DNA of 64,000 nt from Sphingobium sp. TCM1 (GCF_001650725.1 NZ_LXVX01000023.1:95520-159519), one strand, 5' to 3'. Counted from the stretch's first letter, positions 52,303-61,400 are shown. Program-made: numbers and translations. The notes: generated from the sequence alone by a model not told the origin.

Positions 52303-52307
52303 GCAAC

Positions 52308-53249
52308 ATGCGCACCTTTGAAATGGCAGACTTTGGCGGTGTCTTCCTGACATCGCCGCCTGTTGATGCCGGGGACGCGGTGTGGCCCGGCATCAACGCC
52401 TATGTCCAGTGGTTCATTCCTGTAAATCCCCGTCCGGTTTCTATCCTCTTCGTCCATGGTGGCGGCGGACAGGGCGCTGACTTCGTCAGGACACCGGACG
52501 GTCGGCGCGGATGGGTGCATCGGTTCCTGCAGGCGGGCTATGCAACATATGTCCTAGATCGGCCGGGGCATGGAAGGTCAGCCTGGAACGAAAACGTGCT
52601 TGGCCCGGCAACGCCCACGGCAGACTACGGAATGCTATACCCCCGGTTCGTGGAGCCGGCGAAGCACGACTTATGGCAAGGTGCCTCCAAGCATAACCGC
52701 TGGCCCTCCGATCCGTTGGCCGGTGACCGGTTCATGGCAAGCCAAGGACCGATGGCCACTTCGTTAGGTGCGAGCCAGCGTCACGTTGAGGCTATCGCCG
52801 AACAACTGCTCGATCTGACCGGCCCGACCGTGGTAGTGAGCCACTCGATGGGGGGGCCATGCGGATGGGCTCTGAGTGCCGTTGGCGGGCAGCGGGTCGC
52901 GGCCGTACTGGCGGCGGAACCTCTGGGGTACTCGGGCATGGTGCATCCGCTTGGAACCTTCAATAACGGTCTCGCGCCGGAGGCATATCAAGGACTTCAC
53001 GACCCGTTCGCGAAGCCGGTCGCCATTGTTACAGGCGAAGCCACGTGGATGAGAGAAGCCAATAGGCGCGCAGCGGAGTACGTACGAGCACGGACTCCAG
53101 TGTTTGAACACATCGCCTTGGAAGAACATGGCATAACTGGAAATGGTCATATGCTAATGGCCGAGTCCAATAGCGACGAAATCGCCGATCTGATGATTCG
53201 ATGGTTGGATGCGAATGTTTCGTGTGGGCTGGCTCAAGCTAGAGCTTGA
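52308..53249 (+). CDS. Alpha/beta hydrolase of unknown role in the nic operon
   Basis: A 313-residue alpha/beta hydrolase: oxyanion region LFVHGGGGQGADFVRTPDG, nucleophile elbow VVSHSMGGPCGW, and a candidate triad His in GITGNGHMLMAES. A long insertion between residues 100 and 150 (MLYPRFVEPAKHDLWQG) fits a lid. Five bases after hspB, so it is part of the operon, but the known pathway has no step left for it. Its last two codons run into repeat copy B. Ester or amide hydrolysis of a related alkaloid or a derivative is possible. Confidence 0.8.
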   Translation: MRTFEMADFGGVFLTSPPVDAGDAVWPGINAYVQWFIPVNPRPVSILFVHGGGGQGADFVRTPDGRRGWVHRFLQAGYATYVLDRPGHGRSAWNENVLGPATPTADYGMLYPRFVEPAKHDLWQGASKHNRWPSDPLAGDRFMASQGPMATSLGASQRHVEAIAEQLLDLTGPTVVVSHSMGGPCGWALSAVGGQRVAAVLAAEPLGYSGMVHPLGTFNNGLAPEAYQGLHDPFAKPVAIVTGEATWMREANRRAAEYVRARTPVFEHIALEEHGITGNGHMLMAESNSDEIADLMIRWLDANVSCGLAQARA

Positions 53250-53345
53250 TCCGATCAGACTGGATCGGCTCAAGCTGTATTTGTTTTTTGTTTTCCGCAT
53301 TTTCCCAGCCAACAGATGATGCTATCTACTTCGAAAATGCTCCAG
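53242..53345. repeat. Dispersed ~103-bp two-hairpin repeat, copy B
   Basis: Diverged copy of the repeat at 46153-46255, same orientation. GAGCTTGATCCGATC and GATCGGCTCAAGCT form the first stem, and TTCGAAAATGCTC ends the second. It overlaps the stop codon of the alpha/beta hydrolase and may act as its terminator. The following 53346-53603 shows no gene. Confidence 0.78.
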
Positions 53346-53603
53346 ATGTGATCAGTATCTCTGCACTGACATAAATCGGAGCGTAGTCGCCGCGAGGGTG
53401 TGATCTGCATCCGTGCGAAATTCGCGATGCGCCCCCGCGGCGGTTTGATCGGAAGAAGCATCGTAACCGACTATTCGCGGCCATCGACGGTTGAATAGGG
53501 ATAATGCCATCACTGCATGTCGCGCTTTTGGATAAGCAAAAGCGGGGGTTGTCTGGCAGTGAGGAGGCTGCCCCGAACCGGCGCTACTGATGGCCGATCC
53601 TAT

Positions 53604-55883
53604 CTAAAGGTTGCCTGATGGTTTGCCAGGCAACGCGTCTGAGCCGTCCTGTTTTCTAAATGACAACACATGATCGCTGAGCGGAAGCGAGCGAATCCTC
53701 GGCCCACCAGCATCATAAATTGCGTTCAGCATCGCAGTCATCACAATAGGGACGGCGTCCTCTCCAACGCCGGCAGGATGATCGTCGCTCTCGACAAGTT
53801 CGACCACGATGTTTCTACAGGCAGTGGCAAGCCGAGCGACGTTGTGATCCTGGAAATTGCGCTGGACCACACGACCGTCCTTGAGTGTGATTTTGCCGTA
53901 AAGCGCCGTAGTGATTGCCCAGAAGATGCTTCCTTCGACTTGGCCGCGGACTACTTCGGGATTGAGGATGCGGCCGCAGTTCATCACCACATATACGTGA
54001 TCGACTCTAAGCCCGCCTTTGCCGTCAAGCGTAACCTCCACAACCGATGAGGCAGTGCCAGTGTGGTAGGTATCCCAATAGCTGAAGTCGCTGACCGAAA
54101 CGCCTTTGCCGCGGCCCTGCGAGAGAGGCGTTTCCCAATCGGCGATTTGGCAGACCCGCTTCAACACGGCGCGCATGTGCCGGATGCGTCGAATGGCGAC
54201 GTCGCGGCCTTTCAGGTCAGTGGGCACCGAACCCTCGTCCAGCAGGTCCATGTAAAGGTCGACCGGATCACGTCCAGCGGCGACCGCCAGTTCGTCCTGA
54301 AATCCCTGGTTCATCCAGACATGCTGTGTGAACGCCACGCCGCGCATCCAGCCGAACGGCTGAGGCGTCTTGACGCGAGCATACTCGATCCTAAGGTTCG
54401 GCACATAGTGCGGTAGGCGAGCCGGTCCATAGCTTTGATCGGGCGCTGTGCCACTAATCACGCGATTGAACCACGCGATCACATTCCCCTTCTCATCAAG
54501 CCCCGCCTTGAAGCGTGAGATGGTAATCGGTGGCGGATAACCGCGCGCCATCATCTCTTCGCGGGTCCATATCATCTTGATGGGCTTGCCAGGAATGGCC
54601 TTCGCGATCTGGACCGCCTGCGATACATATTCGTTCTGGCAACGCCGTCCGAAGCCCCCCCCGACATATGGCAGATTAAACTGTACCCGTTCAGGCGGCA
54701 GCCCGGCTGTAACCGCGGCGAGTCGATGCGCTTCCTGGGCGAACTGCGTGGACGCCCAAACCTGGAGTCCGTCCGAATTCAGCCATGCGGTGCAGTTGAT
54801 CGGCTCAAGCGGCATCGCGTCCATGAAGGGGTAGGAATAATCCGCCTCGATAACGCGGTGAGCACGGCCGATCGACCCTGCGAAATCTCCGGCTTCCCGG
54901 ACTACCGGCTGCGGCCGCCCAGCCCGGCTGACCAGGTTCGCCATGATGGACTCACTGCTGGTGTGAGCAAATTCCCCATCATCCCACTCGATCGGAAGCG
55001 CCAGAAGCGCCTTCCTTGCCCTCCAGAAGCTGTCCGCGACGACGGCAACGGCATCGTCCATCCCGTAATCTTCTCCGCCGTCGGCAAGCGGACCGTTGAG
55101 GCCGCAAGGTCCTGCCGCGATCCGGACGACCCCGACAACGCCCGGCATCTTGGCAATCGCTTGTTCGTCGAACGAGACAAGCTTGCCGCCATAGACAGGG
55201 GATTGTTGCACGACCGCATACAACATGCCCGGCAAATCGACATCGATGCCATATTCCAGCTTCCCGGTCGTCTTGGGAACCAGATCGAGGCGCTTGATCG
55301 GCTTTCCGATCAGCCGGTAGTCAGCAGGGTCCTTAAGTTTGACCCGCGAAGGGTGCGGCGGCGCAATATGGGAGGCGGCGGACGCGACCTCCGCGTAGCT
55401 TTGCCGTCCCCCGCCGGGCAATATGATGCTGCTCTCCTCGGTTCTCAAATCCGCTACGTCGAACCCCGAGCGCCTGGCGGCAGCGGTCAAAAGCATTTGT
55501 CTGATCTGAGCGCCTGCCATTCTCATGGGATTGAAGAGACGGTCAGCTGACCAACTGCTCTCCGTGCATGTATATACATACACATTGTTGCGCTTGAGGT
55601 TCGTCAATGGATCGAAGAATTCGGGCCGGATCGATGACCATTTCAGATCGAGCTCTTCCGCAAGAACCTGCGAGAGGGTTGTGACCACACCCTGTCCAAT
55701 GTCGCTCTGTGGAATGCGGATGCGAACCGTGTTGTCGGGCATCATTACAACCCAAGAGAATAGCTCGACCGAATCGGAAGGCTTAGGATCGGCGACCCGG
55801 CAACCAGTCATGGTGACGGGAAAAACCACACCTGCCGAAACGGCGGCGATCGACTTCAGCAAGGAACGGCGGTCAGTATTCAT
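53604..55883 (-). CDS. ndhA: Molybdenum hydroxylase large subunit, Tat-exported (NdhA/IorB-like, probable nicotine 6-hydroxylase)
   Basis: A 759-residue molybdopterin-binding subunit of the xanthine-dehydrogenase family, isoquinoline-1-oxidoreductase-beta type. It begins with a twin-arginine signal (NTDRRSLLKSIAAVSAG) ending near MTGC, which may be a lipobox. Cofactor-site motifs include LPYVGGGFGRRCQNEY, QPFGWMRGVAFTQHVWMNQG and, near the C-terminus, HPAGVGEDAVP (the catalytic GVGE). Size (~82 kDa) and the lack of an FAD subunit match NdhAB of Agrobacterium S33, which hydroxylates nicotine to 6-hydroxynicotine. There is no fused cytochrome c, so an external periplasmic acceptor is needed. 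Start before the Tat signal; the longer frame overlaps the small-subunit gene. Confidence 0.85.
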   Translation of the reverse strand: MNTDRRSLLKSIAAVSAGVVFPVTMTGCRVADPKPSDSVELFSWVVMMPDNTVRIRIPQSDIGQGVVTTLSQVLAEELDLKWSSIRPEFFDPLTNLKRNNVYVYTCTESSWSADRLFNPMRMAGAQIRQMLLTAAARRSGFDVADLRTEESSIILPGGGRQSYAEVASAASHIAPPHPSRVKLKDPADYRLIGKPIKRLDLVPKTTGKLEYGIDVDLPGMLYAVVQQSPVYGGKLVSFDEQAIAKMPGVVGVVRIAAGPCGLNGPLADGGEDYGMDDAVAVVADSFWRARKALLALPIEWDDGEFAHTSSESIMANLVSRAGRPQPVVREAGDFAGSIGRAHRVIEADYSYPFMDAMPLEPINCTAWLNSDGLQVWASTQFAQEAHRLAAVTAGLPPERVQFNLPYVGGGFGRRCQNEYVSQAVQIAKAIPGKPIKMIWTREEMMARGYPPPITISRFKAGLDEKGNVIAWFNRVISGTAPDQSYGPARLPHYVPNLRIEYARVKTPQPFGWMRGVAFTQHVWMNQGFQDELAVAAGRDPVDLYMDLLDEGSVPTDLKGRDVAIRRIRHMRAVLKRVCQIADWETPLSQGRGKGVSVSDFSYWDTYHTGTASSVVEVTLDGKGGLRVDHVYVVMNCGRILNPEVVRGQVEGSIFWAITTALYGKITLKDGRVVQRNFQDHNVARLATACRNIVVELVESDDHPAGVGEDAVPIVMTAMLNAIYDAGGPRIRSLPLSDHVLSFRKQDGSDALPGKPSGNL

Positions 55884-55890
55884 GGCTTCT

Positions 55891-56349
55891 TCACGTGCGC
55901 CCGTTCGCGGCCGCGTGGATCGCGGCGCGTATGCGATCATAGGTCCCGCACCGGCAGATGTTCGTGATCTCGCGATCGATGTCTTCATCCGTAGGGAAAA
56001 GTTTCTTCCCGAGAAGTGCGGTGGCTGCCATTATCATGCCGGACTGGCAATATCCGCACTGTGGAACACGAATATCCTGCCAAGCTTTCTGTACAAACTG
56101 GTCGCCATTGGCCGAAAGCCCCTCAATCGTGGTTACTTCGAGCCCGACCGCGGCCGTCGCAGCCAAGGAGCAAGATCGGGCAGTCTGGCCGTCCACTATG
56201 ACCGTGCAGGCGCCGCACTGGCCGATGCCACAGCCATATTTCGTACCTTTGAGCTTCAACGTGTCACGGAGCACCCAGAGTAGTGGCGTATCATCGTCGA
56301 CCTCGGCGGGCATGGTCGACCCATTAATCTTCAGCTCAATCCTCATCAT
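55891..56349 (-). CDS. ndhB: Molybdenum hydroxylase 2Fe-2S small subunit (NdhB/IorA-like)
   Basis: About 152 residues. Plant-type 2Fe-2S cluster cysteines CGIGQCGAC with a later Cys (TARSCS), then the second cluster CGYCQSGM and CRCGTYDRI. This is the standard two-cluster subunit of molybdenum hydroxylases. Seven bases separate its stop from the large-subunit start. It has no export signal and is probably carried through the Tat system with the large subunit. The start is taken at [10 protein letters not shown]; an upstream ATG (MGSIMM) is possible. Confidence 0.9.
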   Translation of the reverse strand: MMRIELKINGSTMPAEVDDDTPLLWVLRDTLKLKGTKYGCGIGQCGACTVIVDGQTARSCSLAATAAVGLEVTTIEGLSANGDQFVQKAWQDIRVPQCGYCQSGMIMAATALLGKKLFPTDEDIDREITNICRCGTYDRIRAAIHAAANGRT

Positions 56350-56632
56350 TATACTGCCCATCTGGCATACACTGCCGACCGCGGTAAATTGGCAATCCTT
56401 TTGAGCACGCGGAGGCCGGGGCGTCAATATAATTATCCACACGCTGAATTGGTGCAGCCCGCCTGACGCAAGCAGGGCCTACACCATTCAGGAGATCCGC
56501 ACCGCAATGCCGTAGGAGTGCTTTGGGTCGGTTGTCCGCGCGCCTCGCCCGCCGGAATTTTCTTGTGAAATGGAGGGCTCCATCTGCCTTGTCGCACGTT
56601 GATGATATGTCTAGCGACAGGAGGTCAGGCGC

Positions 56633-56998
56633 ATGATCATTCGAGCTTTGAAGCCCTGTTCACTCCTCGTCGGCGCGCTTCTCCTTGCGATTTCCGCCCC
56701 AACTGCGTTTGGCAACGGTCCCCCATCTTCGTCCCCTATCGAGGCCCGGAAGCTTTTAGCCAAGGTGGACGCAGATCAGGACAGGCGAATATCGTTGGCG
56801 GAATGGCGCATGCAGAGCCTGCCGAAAGCCAACTTCAAAAAGCTGGACCGTAACCGGAACGGCTTCATCACTTTCCGGGAACTGGCTGCTTTCCCGCCGT
56901 CGACCCTTGATGCAACGCGCGACGGAAAGCTTTCCGCCCGTGAGTTGAAGTTTGGCAAAGGCGCGGCCCGAATAGGAGCTGCACCAGCTTCCAAGTAA
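56633..56998 (+). CDS. Secreted EF-hand calcium-binding protein
   Basis: A 121-residue protein with a signal peptide (LVGALLLAISAPTAFG) and three EF-hand loops: residues 46-57 (DADQDRRISLAE), 72-83 (DRNRNGFITFRE) and 93-104 (DATRDGKLSARE), each with the 12-residue spacing and final Glu. Calmodulin-like bacterial EF-hand proteins are usually periplasmic Ca2+ binders. It is divergent from ndhB with ~280 bases between. Connection with nicotine genes is unknown. Confidence 0.8.
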   Translation: MIIRALKPCSLLVGALLLAISAPTAFGNGPPSSSPIEARKLLAKVDADQDRRISLAEWRMQSLPKANFKKLDRNRNGFITFRELAAFPPSTLDATRDGKLSARELKFGKGAARIGAAPASK

Positions 56999-57931
56999 TA
57001 TTAAGGCCGCGTTCGAAAATGGATTCTTCTGACCGACTTTGGTGAAGGACGAAAATATCCATTGAGAGGCGTTCATTGGAAGAGTGATCATCCATCTTTG
57101 TAGCATTGCCACTTTTTTGGCGGGCGCTTCGACAAAGTCGAAAATCGATCGTTCAGCGTCGTCGAACACAAAATCGCTACCGGCCGCGATGCTCGGTAAA
57201 TACGCGAAAAAATGGGGCGATGCTTGCCCCCTGCATGGCGAGGAGTTGCAGATATCGTGAATTTGGTTTAATAATATCGCCACAATATCGATCCATTCGC
57301 AACTGTCGGCAATGGGGGCGGCAATGATTGTGTTGTCCGCGACGAGGCTTATCTCGTATTGTTCGTGGTCTTGTCTGGAAAGTCGGCCTGGGAAACGTCT
57401 GTTTCACAATCTTCGGCCGTTATTGCTTGTCCCCTTGTGAAGCTGGTGGCGCCTGCGCAACCCAGACCCGAGTCCGATTTGGTCGAATTTTTCATTGTCG
57501 AGGATAAGATGAGCGGCTGCGCTTCGTCGCCGCAGAAATTTCGCTCCCATGGCCGATAATTTATTCGGCTGTTGATTTTCGAAAGAGCTGTGAAATTGGT
57601 GTTGTGAGTGTTCCAATATAACCGTGGATTACATGCTATCTATTTGAATATAAAAAGATAATCGTCGGGAAGGGGTCGGCTGATCCATTTGCTGCGAGGC
57701 GCGTGTCCTGCCCAGCTCTAATGGGCGTTGACAATGCGATCAATTATGCAACAACGTAATTACTGCATGTTGCTCGGTCGACTCCGCTTAGGCGGAATTT
57801 CGTTCGGCGCGAGGAGAAGCAGTGGCGGTTCGCAGGTGCTGAGGGGGCACCTTGGCCGACGCGAACGGGAAGTGCCTTCGGCGAAATGCACTCTCGCTCT
57901 GCAGAGGACGTATAATGAAAGGGAGAAGTAT
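56999..57931 (+). other. Long intergenic stretch before the TonB receptor gene
   Basis: About 930 bases. A minus-strand frame contains a protein-like segment (SDFVFDDAERSIFDF near 57130-57190), but it lacks a ribosome site and runs on antisense through the EF-hand gene, so it is not called. The last ~200 bases should hold the receptor promoter. Confidence 0.4.
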
Positions 57932-60217
57932 ATGATTGCTCGCATCACCCGCGGTTCTGCTCATACCGCACTGGCGATTTCGCTTGCTTCGCTGCCGCTG
58001 GCAGTCTCTGCTACTGCTTATGCCAAGGATCAGGTCCAGCCTGAACCGAGCGCTGCTTCCGCAAGGGGCAATGGCGATATCGTTGTTACGGCGATGCGGC
58101 GCGAACAGCGCCTTCAAGACGTTCCAGTCGCCATTTCTGCCTTTGGCGGGGAGGCGCTTGAGAAGCGTCAGGCGGTGCAGATCTCCGATCTCATTCAGCT
58201 GTCTCCCAATTCGCAGGTCAACTATCCATTCGGTGAAGGTGGCCCGCCCAACTTCGTCATCCGCGGCATTTCCTCGACCGACTATTCCGCTAACCAGAGC
58301 AAGCCGATCGCGATCTACATCGACGAAGGCATCCGCGGCCTGTCGACATTCGAAACCATGCCTCTTTTCGATGTCGAGCGCGTCGAGGTATTGCGTGGCC
58401 CGCAGGGCACGCTCTACGGCAAGAATGCGACCGGCGGTGCTGTCAATATCGTCACGAAAAAACCGGGCTTTTCCACCGAAGGATATGTGACGGGCAGCTA
58501 CGGCAACTTCAATCGTGTTCGACTGCAAGGGGCTTTGCAGGTCCCCTTGATCGACAATGTGCTGTCGATGCGCGTTGCAGCGCTCTATGTGCACGATACA
58601 GGTGTTCTCAAGAATGTTACGCCTGGCCTTGGCGACCTCGACCAGACGGATGTTTTTGCCTTCCGCGGCGCGCTTCAGTTTGAACCTTCGGACAGATTCG
58701 AGGCGACGCTCCGTTTCAACCACATGAGAAGCGGCGGCCGCAATTACGCGCCGTTTGCGGGCAACATCAACTTCAACGATCCCCAAATCATCTTTCCCGG
58801 TAACAATCTGTCCAACCTTCCGGGGTCTAACCGCGATGGTCTGGGTTTCTTCGAAACTGCCGTCAATCGCGCGCCCGAGCGTGATATCCGCAGCGACGGG
58901 CTCAACCTGATCATGAATTGGGAAGCATCCGACAACCTGAAGCTCACCTCCGTGACGACCTATGACTGGGGCAGGTGGGTTGATACCGGAGATGATGACG
59001 GTCTCGTCATCGAGGCGGATGATCCGATCGTCACCTTCGGCAAGAACATGAAGCAGTTCGTCCAGGACCTGCGGCTAGCCACCTCCTTTGATGGCCCCCT
59101 AAACGTCCAGGCCGGCCTCCTCTATACTTATGACTCGGTAAATGCAGGCTTCAACTATTCGCTCCTGACGGATCCGGGTTGCGGTGCCGTATGTAGCTTC
59201 GGCTTCACGCCCACTGGAACCGGCTTTATCCAGTCGAACAGCTTCAACCAGAAGCGCAACAGCTATGCCGGTTATTTTCGTGCTGACTATGAGGTAACCG
59301 ACACGCTTTCCGCATATGGGGGTGTCCGTTTCAGCCGGGATAAGGTCGCTGTCTCTAATTTCAACGCATTCCTCGGTGACAATGTAGATCCCGTAGCCAT
59401 TCAATCGATCAGCAATTATTCTGATCGCCGCACCTTCAACAATACGAGTTTCGAGGTTGGCGTAAATTGGAAGCCTACGCAAAATATCCTGCTTTACGCT
59501 TCAATGCGCGAAGGGTATCGCAGCGGCGCCGTGAACGCGCAGGCCTTCAGCGATCCCTCCGAAATCACGTTCGCGCCGCCTGAAACTGCGCGGACTTATG
59601 AGGCCGGGTTTAAGTCCACGCTTCTCGACCGTGCGCTGACCATCAACGGTACTGTGTTCCAGACCGATTACGCAAATCAGCAAGTTGTCGTGACCGAGGC
59701 GGGCGGGCTATTTCCGCTCCGTTCGATCAGCGCCGCGCGCGTTCGCGGGTTCGAAGCTGATATTACCGCGCGGCCGATCGATCGGGTGACGCTTGGCGTC
59801 GGCGTCGGCGTGTTGGATCCAAAATACCGGAACAATGCGACAGTTACGGGTACGAGCGGCATCGACGTCTCAGGAAATCAGATATCCAATGCCGCAAAGT
59901 TCAGTCTCAACCTCAGCGGCGATTTCGTGCTCGCCGAAATCAACGACGCTACCGTCGACCTCAGTCTCGACGGTGCATATACTTCGCGTGTCTATTATGA
60001 CATCGCTCAGACCCGAACGCTGTCTCAACCAGGCTACTGGGTAGCCAACGGTCGCATTGCTTATAACGCCAAGCGTTTTGCAGTGGGTGCAGGCGTAAAG
60101 AACATCTTCAACGAGAAGTATTTTACCTACGGCTTGGGTTTGCGGTTTGCAGGATTGGATTACCTGATCCGTGGTACACCGCGGACCTACAGTGCGGATG
60201 TCACTTTCCGCTTCTGA
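57932..60217 (+). CDS. TonB-dependent outer-membrane receptor
   Basis: A 761-residue TonB-dependent receptor. Signal peptide to about residue 31 (SATAYAK), a plug domain (GDIVVTAMRREQRLQDVPVA, VLRGPQGTLYGKNATGGAVN, IVTKKPGF) and a beta-barrel ending in aromatic F (SADVTFRF). The start is the ATG after AAGGGAGAAG; the longer open frame upstream is non-homologous. Sphingomonads use such receptors for aromatic and alkaloid uptake, and a receptor gene is reported in the Sphingomonas melonis TY nicotine (ndp) cluster. It is therefore a candidate nicotine porter across the outer membrane. Confidence 0.92.
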   Translation: MIARITRGSAHTALAISLASLPLAVSATAYAKDQVQPEPSAASARGNGDIVVTAMRREQRLQDVPVAISAFGGEALEKRQAVQISDLIQLSPNSQVNYPFGEGGPPNFVIRGISSTDYSANQSKPIAIYIDEGIRGLSTFETMPLFDVERVEVLRGPQGTLYGKNATGGAVNIVTKKPGFSTEGYVTGSYGNFNRVRLQGALQVPLIDNVLSMRVAALYVHDTGVLKNVTPGLGDLDQTDVFAFRGALQFEPSDRFEATLRFNHMRSGGRNYAPFAGNINFNDPQIIFPGNNLSNLPGSNRDGLGFFETAVNRAPERDIRSDGLNLIMNWEASDNLKLTSVTTYDWGRWVDTGDDDGLVIEADDPIVTFGKNMKQFVQDLRLATSFDGPLNVQAGLLYTYDSVNAGFNYSLLTDPGCGAVCSFGFTPTGTGFIQSNSFNQKRNSYAGYFRADYEVTDTLSAYGGVRFSRDKVAVSNFNAFLGDNVDPVAIQSISNYSDRRTFNNTSFEVGVNWKPTQNILLYASMREGYRSGAVNAQAFSDPSEITFAPPETARTYEAGFKSTLLDRALTINGTVFQTDYANQQVVVTEAGGLFPLRSISAARVRGFEADITARPIDRVTLGVGVGVLDPKYRNNATVTGTSGIDVSGNQISNAAKFSLNLSGDFVLAEINDATVDLSLDGAYTSRVYYDIAQTRTLSQPGYWVANGRIAYNAKRFAVGAGVKNIFNEKYFTYGLGLRFAGLDYLIRGTPRTYSADVTFRF

Positions 60218-60248
60218 TTTTCAAAAGATGCCAGTTTAACTTTTTTGT

Positions 60249-60296
60249 ACTTCTTTCTCGCTGACGAACAATCAGCGAGAAAGAAGTCTTTTATTT
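60249..60296 (+). terminator. Rho-independent terminator after the TonB receptor
   Basis: A perfect 16-bp stem (ACTTCTTTCTCGCTGA and TCAGCGAGAAAGAAGT, seven-base loop) followed by CTTTTATTT, 31 bases past the receptor stop. Confidence 0.9.
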
Positions 60297-60425
60297 AGTA
60301 TAATCAAACTCCATTTCGCTGAAGTCGTTATAAATTGTTCAAGGTTTAGACATAGATTTTGGACTATCATAAAGGATTTTTATACGGCCGCTTTGCAGGA
60401 TAATAACCTAAAACAGAAGTTGGGG

Positions 60426-60608
60426 ATGCGCGATGTTTTGGTTACCAAAGCGACAGGAACGACCGGGCGTTATGTAGTCGAATGCCTCGCGGAGCGCGGG
60501 GCAACGGTCAAGGCCTCATCAAGAAACCCTTCATCGGTCACGCAGAGCAACGTCGTACCGATATTGTTTGATTGGGAGAACCGATCGACTTGGGATGTTG
60601 CATTGGAC
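60426..60608 (+). pseudogene. NmrA/SDR-like NAD(P)-binding protein truncated by IS66
   Basis: The first ~60 codons of an atypical short-chain reductase or NmrA-like protein: MRDVLVTKATGTTGRYVVEC (a Rossmann GxxGxxG with Lys in place of the first Gly), then LAERGATVKASSRNPSS and NVVPILFDWENRSTWDVALD. The frame then enters the left end of the IS66 element. The remainder of the gene is not found in the window. Confidence 0.65.
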
Positions 60609-61360
60609 GTAACCGTCCGGCCTGACCCGCTTGCTCAAGTTGCCCGGTGTGCTCAGGACGTCCTTTAGGTCGTGCAATAGGACGTACTTTAGGACAGCCA
60701 TGACGCAGGTAACGGTGCTGACGGGCGCTCGACGCCGCCGGGATTGGTCGGATGAGGAACGCCTTGAGATTTTGCACGAGGCGTTCTCGCCCGGTGCATG
60801 TGTGGCCGATGTCGCACGCCGGCGCGACGTTTCGCGAGGCTTGATCTACTTGTGGCGCCGGACAGCCTTGCGCCAAGTCCAGGAGGCATTCGTTCCGGCG
60901 GTGATTGAGGATGACCCAGGTTCCGTCGGCAGCGCATCGGCGGCGAAGCCTGAAGCCGCGATCGTGTTGGAGCTGACCGACGGCCGGCGCTTGCGCATTT
61001 CGGCTACTGCCCCGGCTGCGCTGGCGGTAGCGGCTCTGAAGGCGATGCGATGATCCCGCCCGGGGCGCGAGTGTGGATCGCGATGGGCCACACCGATATG
61101 CGGCGTGGGATGCAGAGCCTGGCTGCGATGGTGCAGCAGCACTTCCTGAAGGACCCGTTTGCCGGCGATCTCTGGGTCTTCCGGGGCCGCAGCGGCTCGC
61201 TGGTCAAGATCATTTGGCACGACGGCCTGGGCATGTCGCTCTACGCAAAGCGGCTCGAGAAGGGCAAGTTCGTATGGCCCTCGGCGAAGGACGGCGTGGT
61301 GTCGCTCACGAGCTCTCAACTCGCTTGCCTGCTTGACGGCATCGACTGGAGGAACCCGCG
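60609..61360 (+). mobile_element. IS66-family element 1, truncated
   Basis: Begins with GTAACCGTCCGG, an IS66-type left end, and carries tnpA and most of tnpB. It is broken off inside the last codons of tnpB, where sequence changes to TGTTGACCCCGGTTCTGGGG, resembling the end of another insertion sequence. No tnpC. The region 61361-61430 is unassigned debris. Confidence 0.75.
60700..61053 (+). CDS. tnpA: IS66 accessory protein TnpA
   Basis: A 117-residue TnpA of IS66-type elements, with a helix-turn-helix (WSDEERLEILHEAFSPGACV, VARRRDVSRGLIYLWRR). The ATG overlaps nothing upstream; the stop overlaps the tnpB start (ATGA), the usual coupling in this family. Part of the truncated element 1, so probably inactive. 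Confidence 0.85.
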   Translation: MTQVTVLTGARRRRDWSDEERLEILHEAFSPGACVADVARRRDVSRGLIYLWRRTALRQVQEAFVPAVIEDDPGSVGSASAAKPEAAIVLELTDGRRLRISATAPAALAVAALKAMR

Positions 61361-61400
61361 TGTGAATAAGCCTGCAATGTTGACCCCGGTTCTGGGGTGA
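61050..61400 (+). pseudogene. tnpB: IS66 TnpB (IS66 Orf2-like), 3' end replaced
   Basis: A 116-residue frame with the IS66 Orf2 core (MGHTDMRRGMQSLAAMVQQH, DLWVFRGRSGSLVKIIWHDG, KGKFVWPS). It follows the family to DGIDWRNPR and then changes into unrelated residues (NKPAMLTPVLG) from the adjoining element. The core is intact but the C-terminus is not native. Confidence 0.8.

Noticed and set aside
56756..57283. 175-codon minus-strand frame with a protein-like segment (SDFVFDDAERSIFDF)
   Set aside because: Its second half is antisense to the EF-hand gene and there is no ribosome site; at most a remnant fragment, not recognisable.
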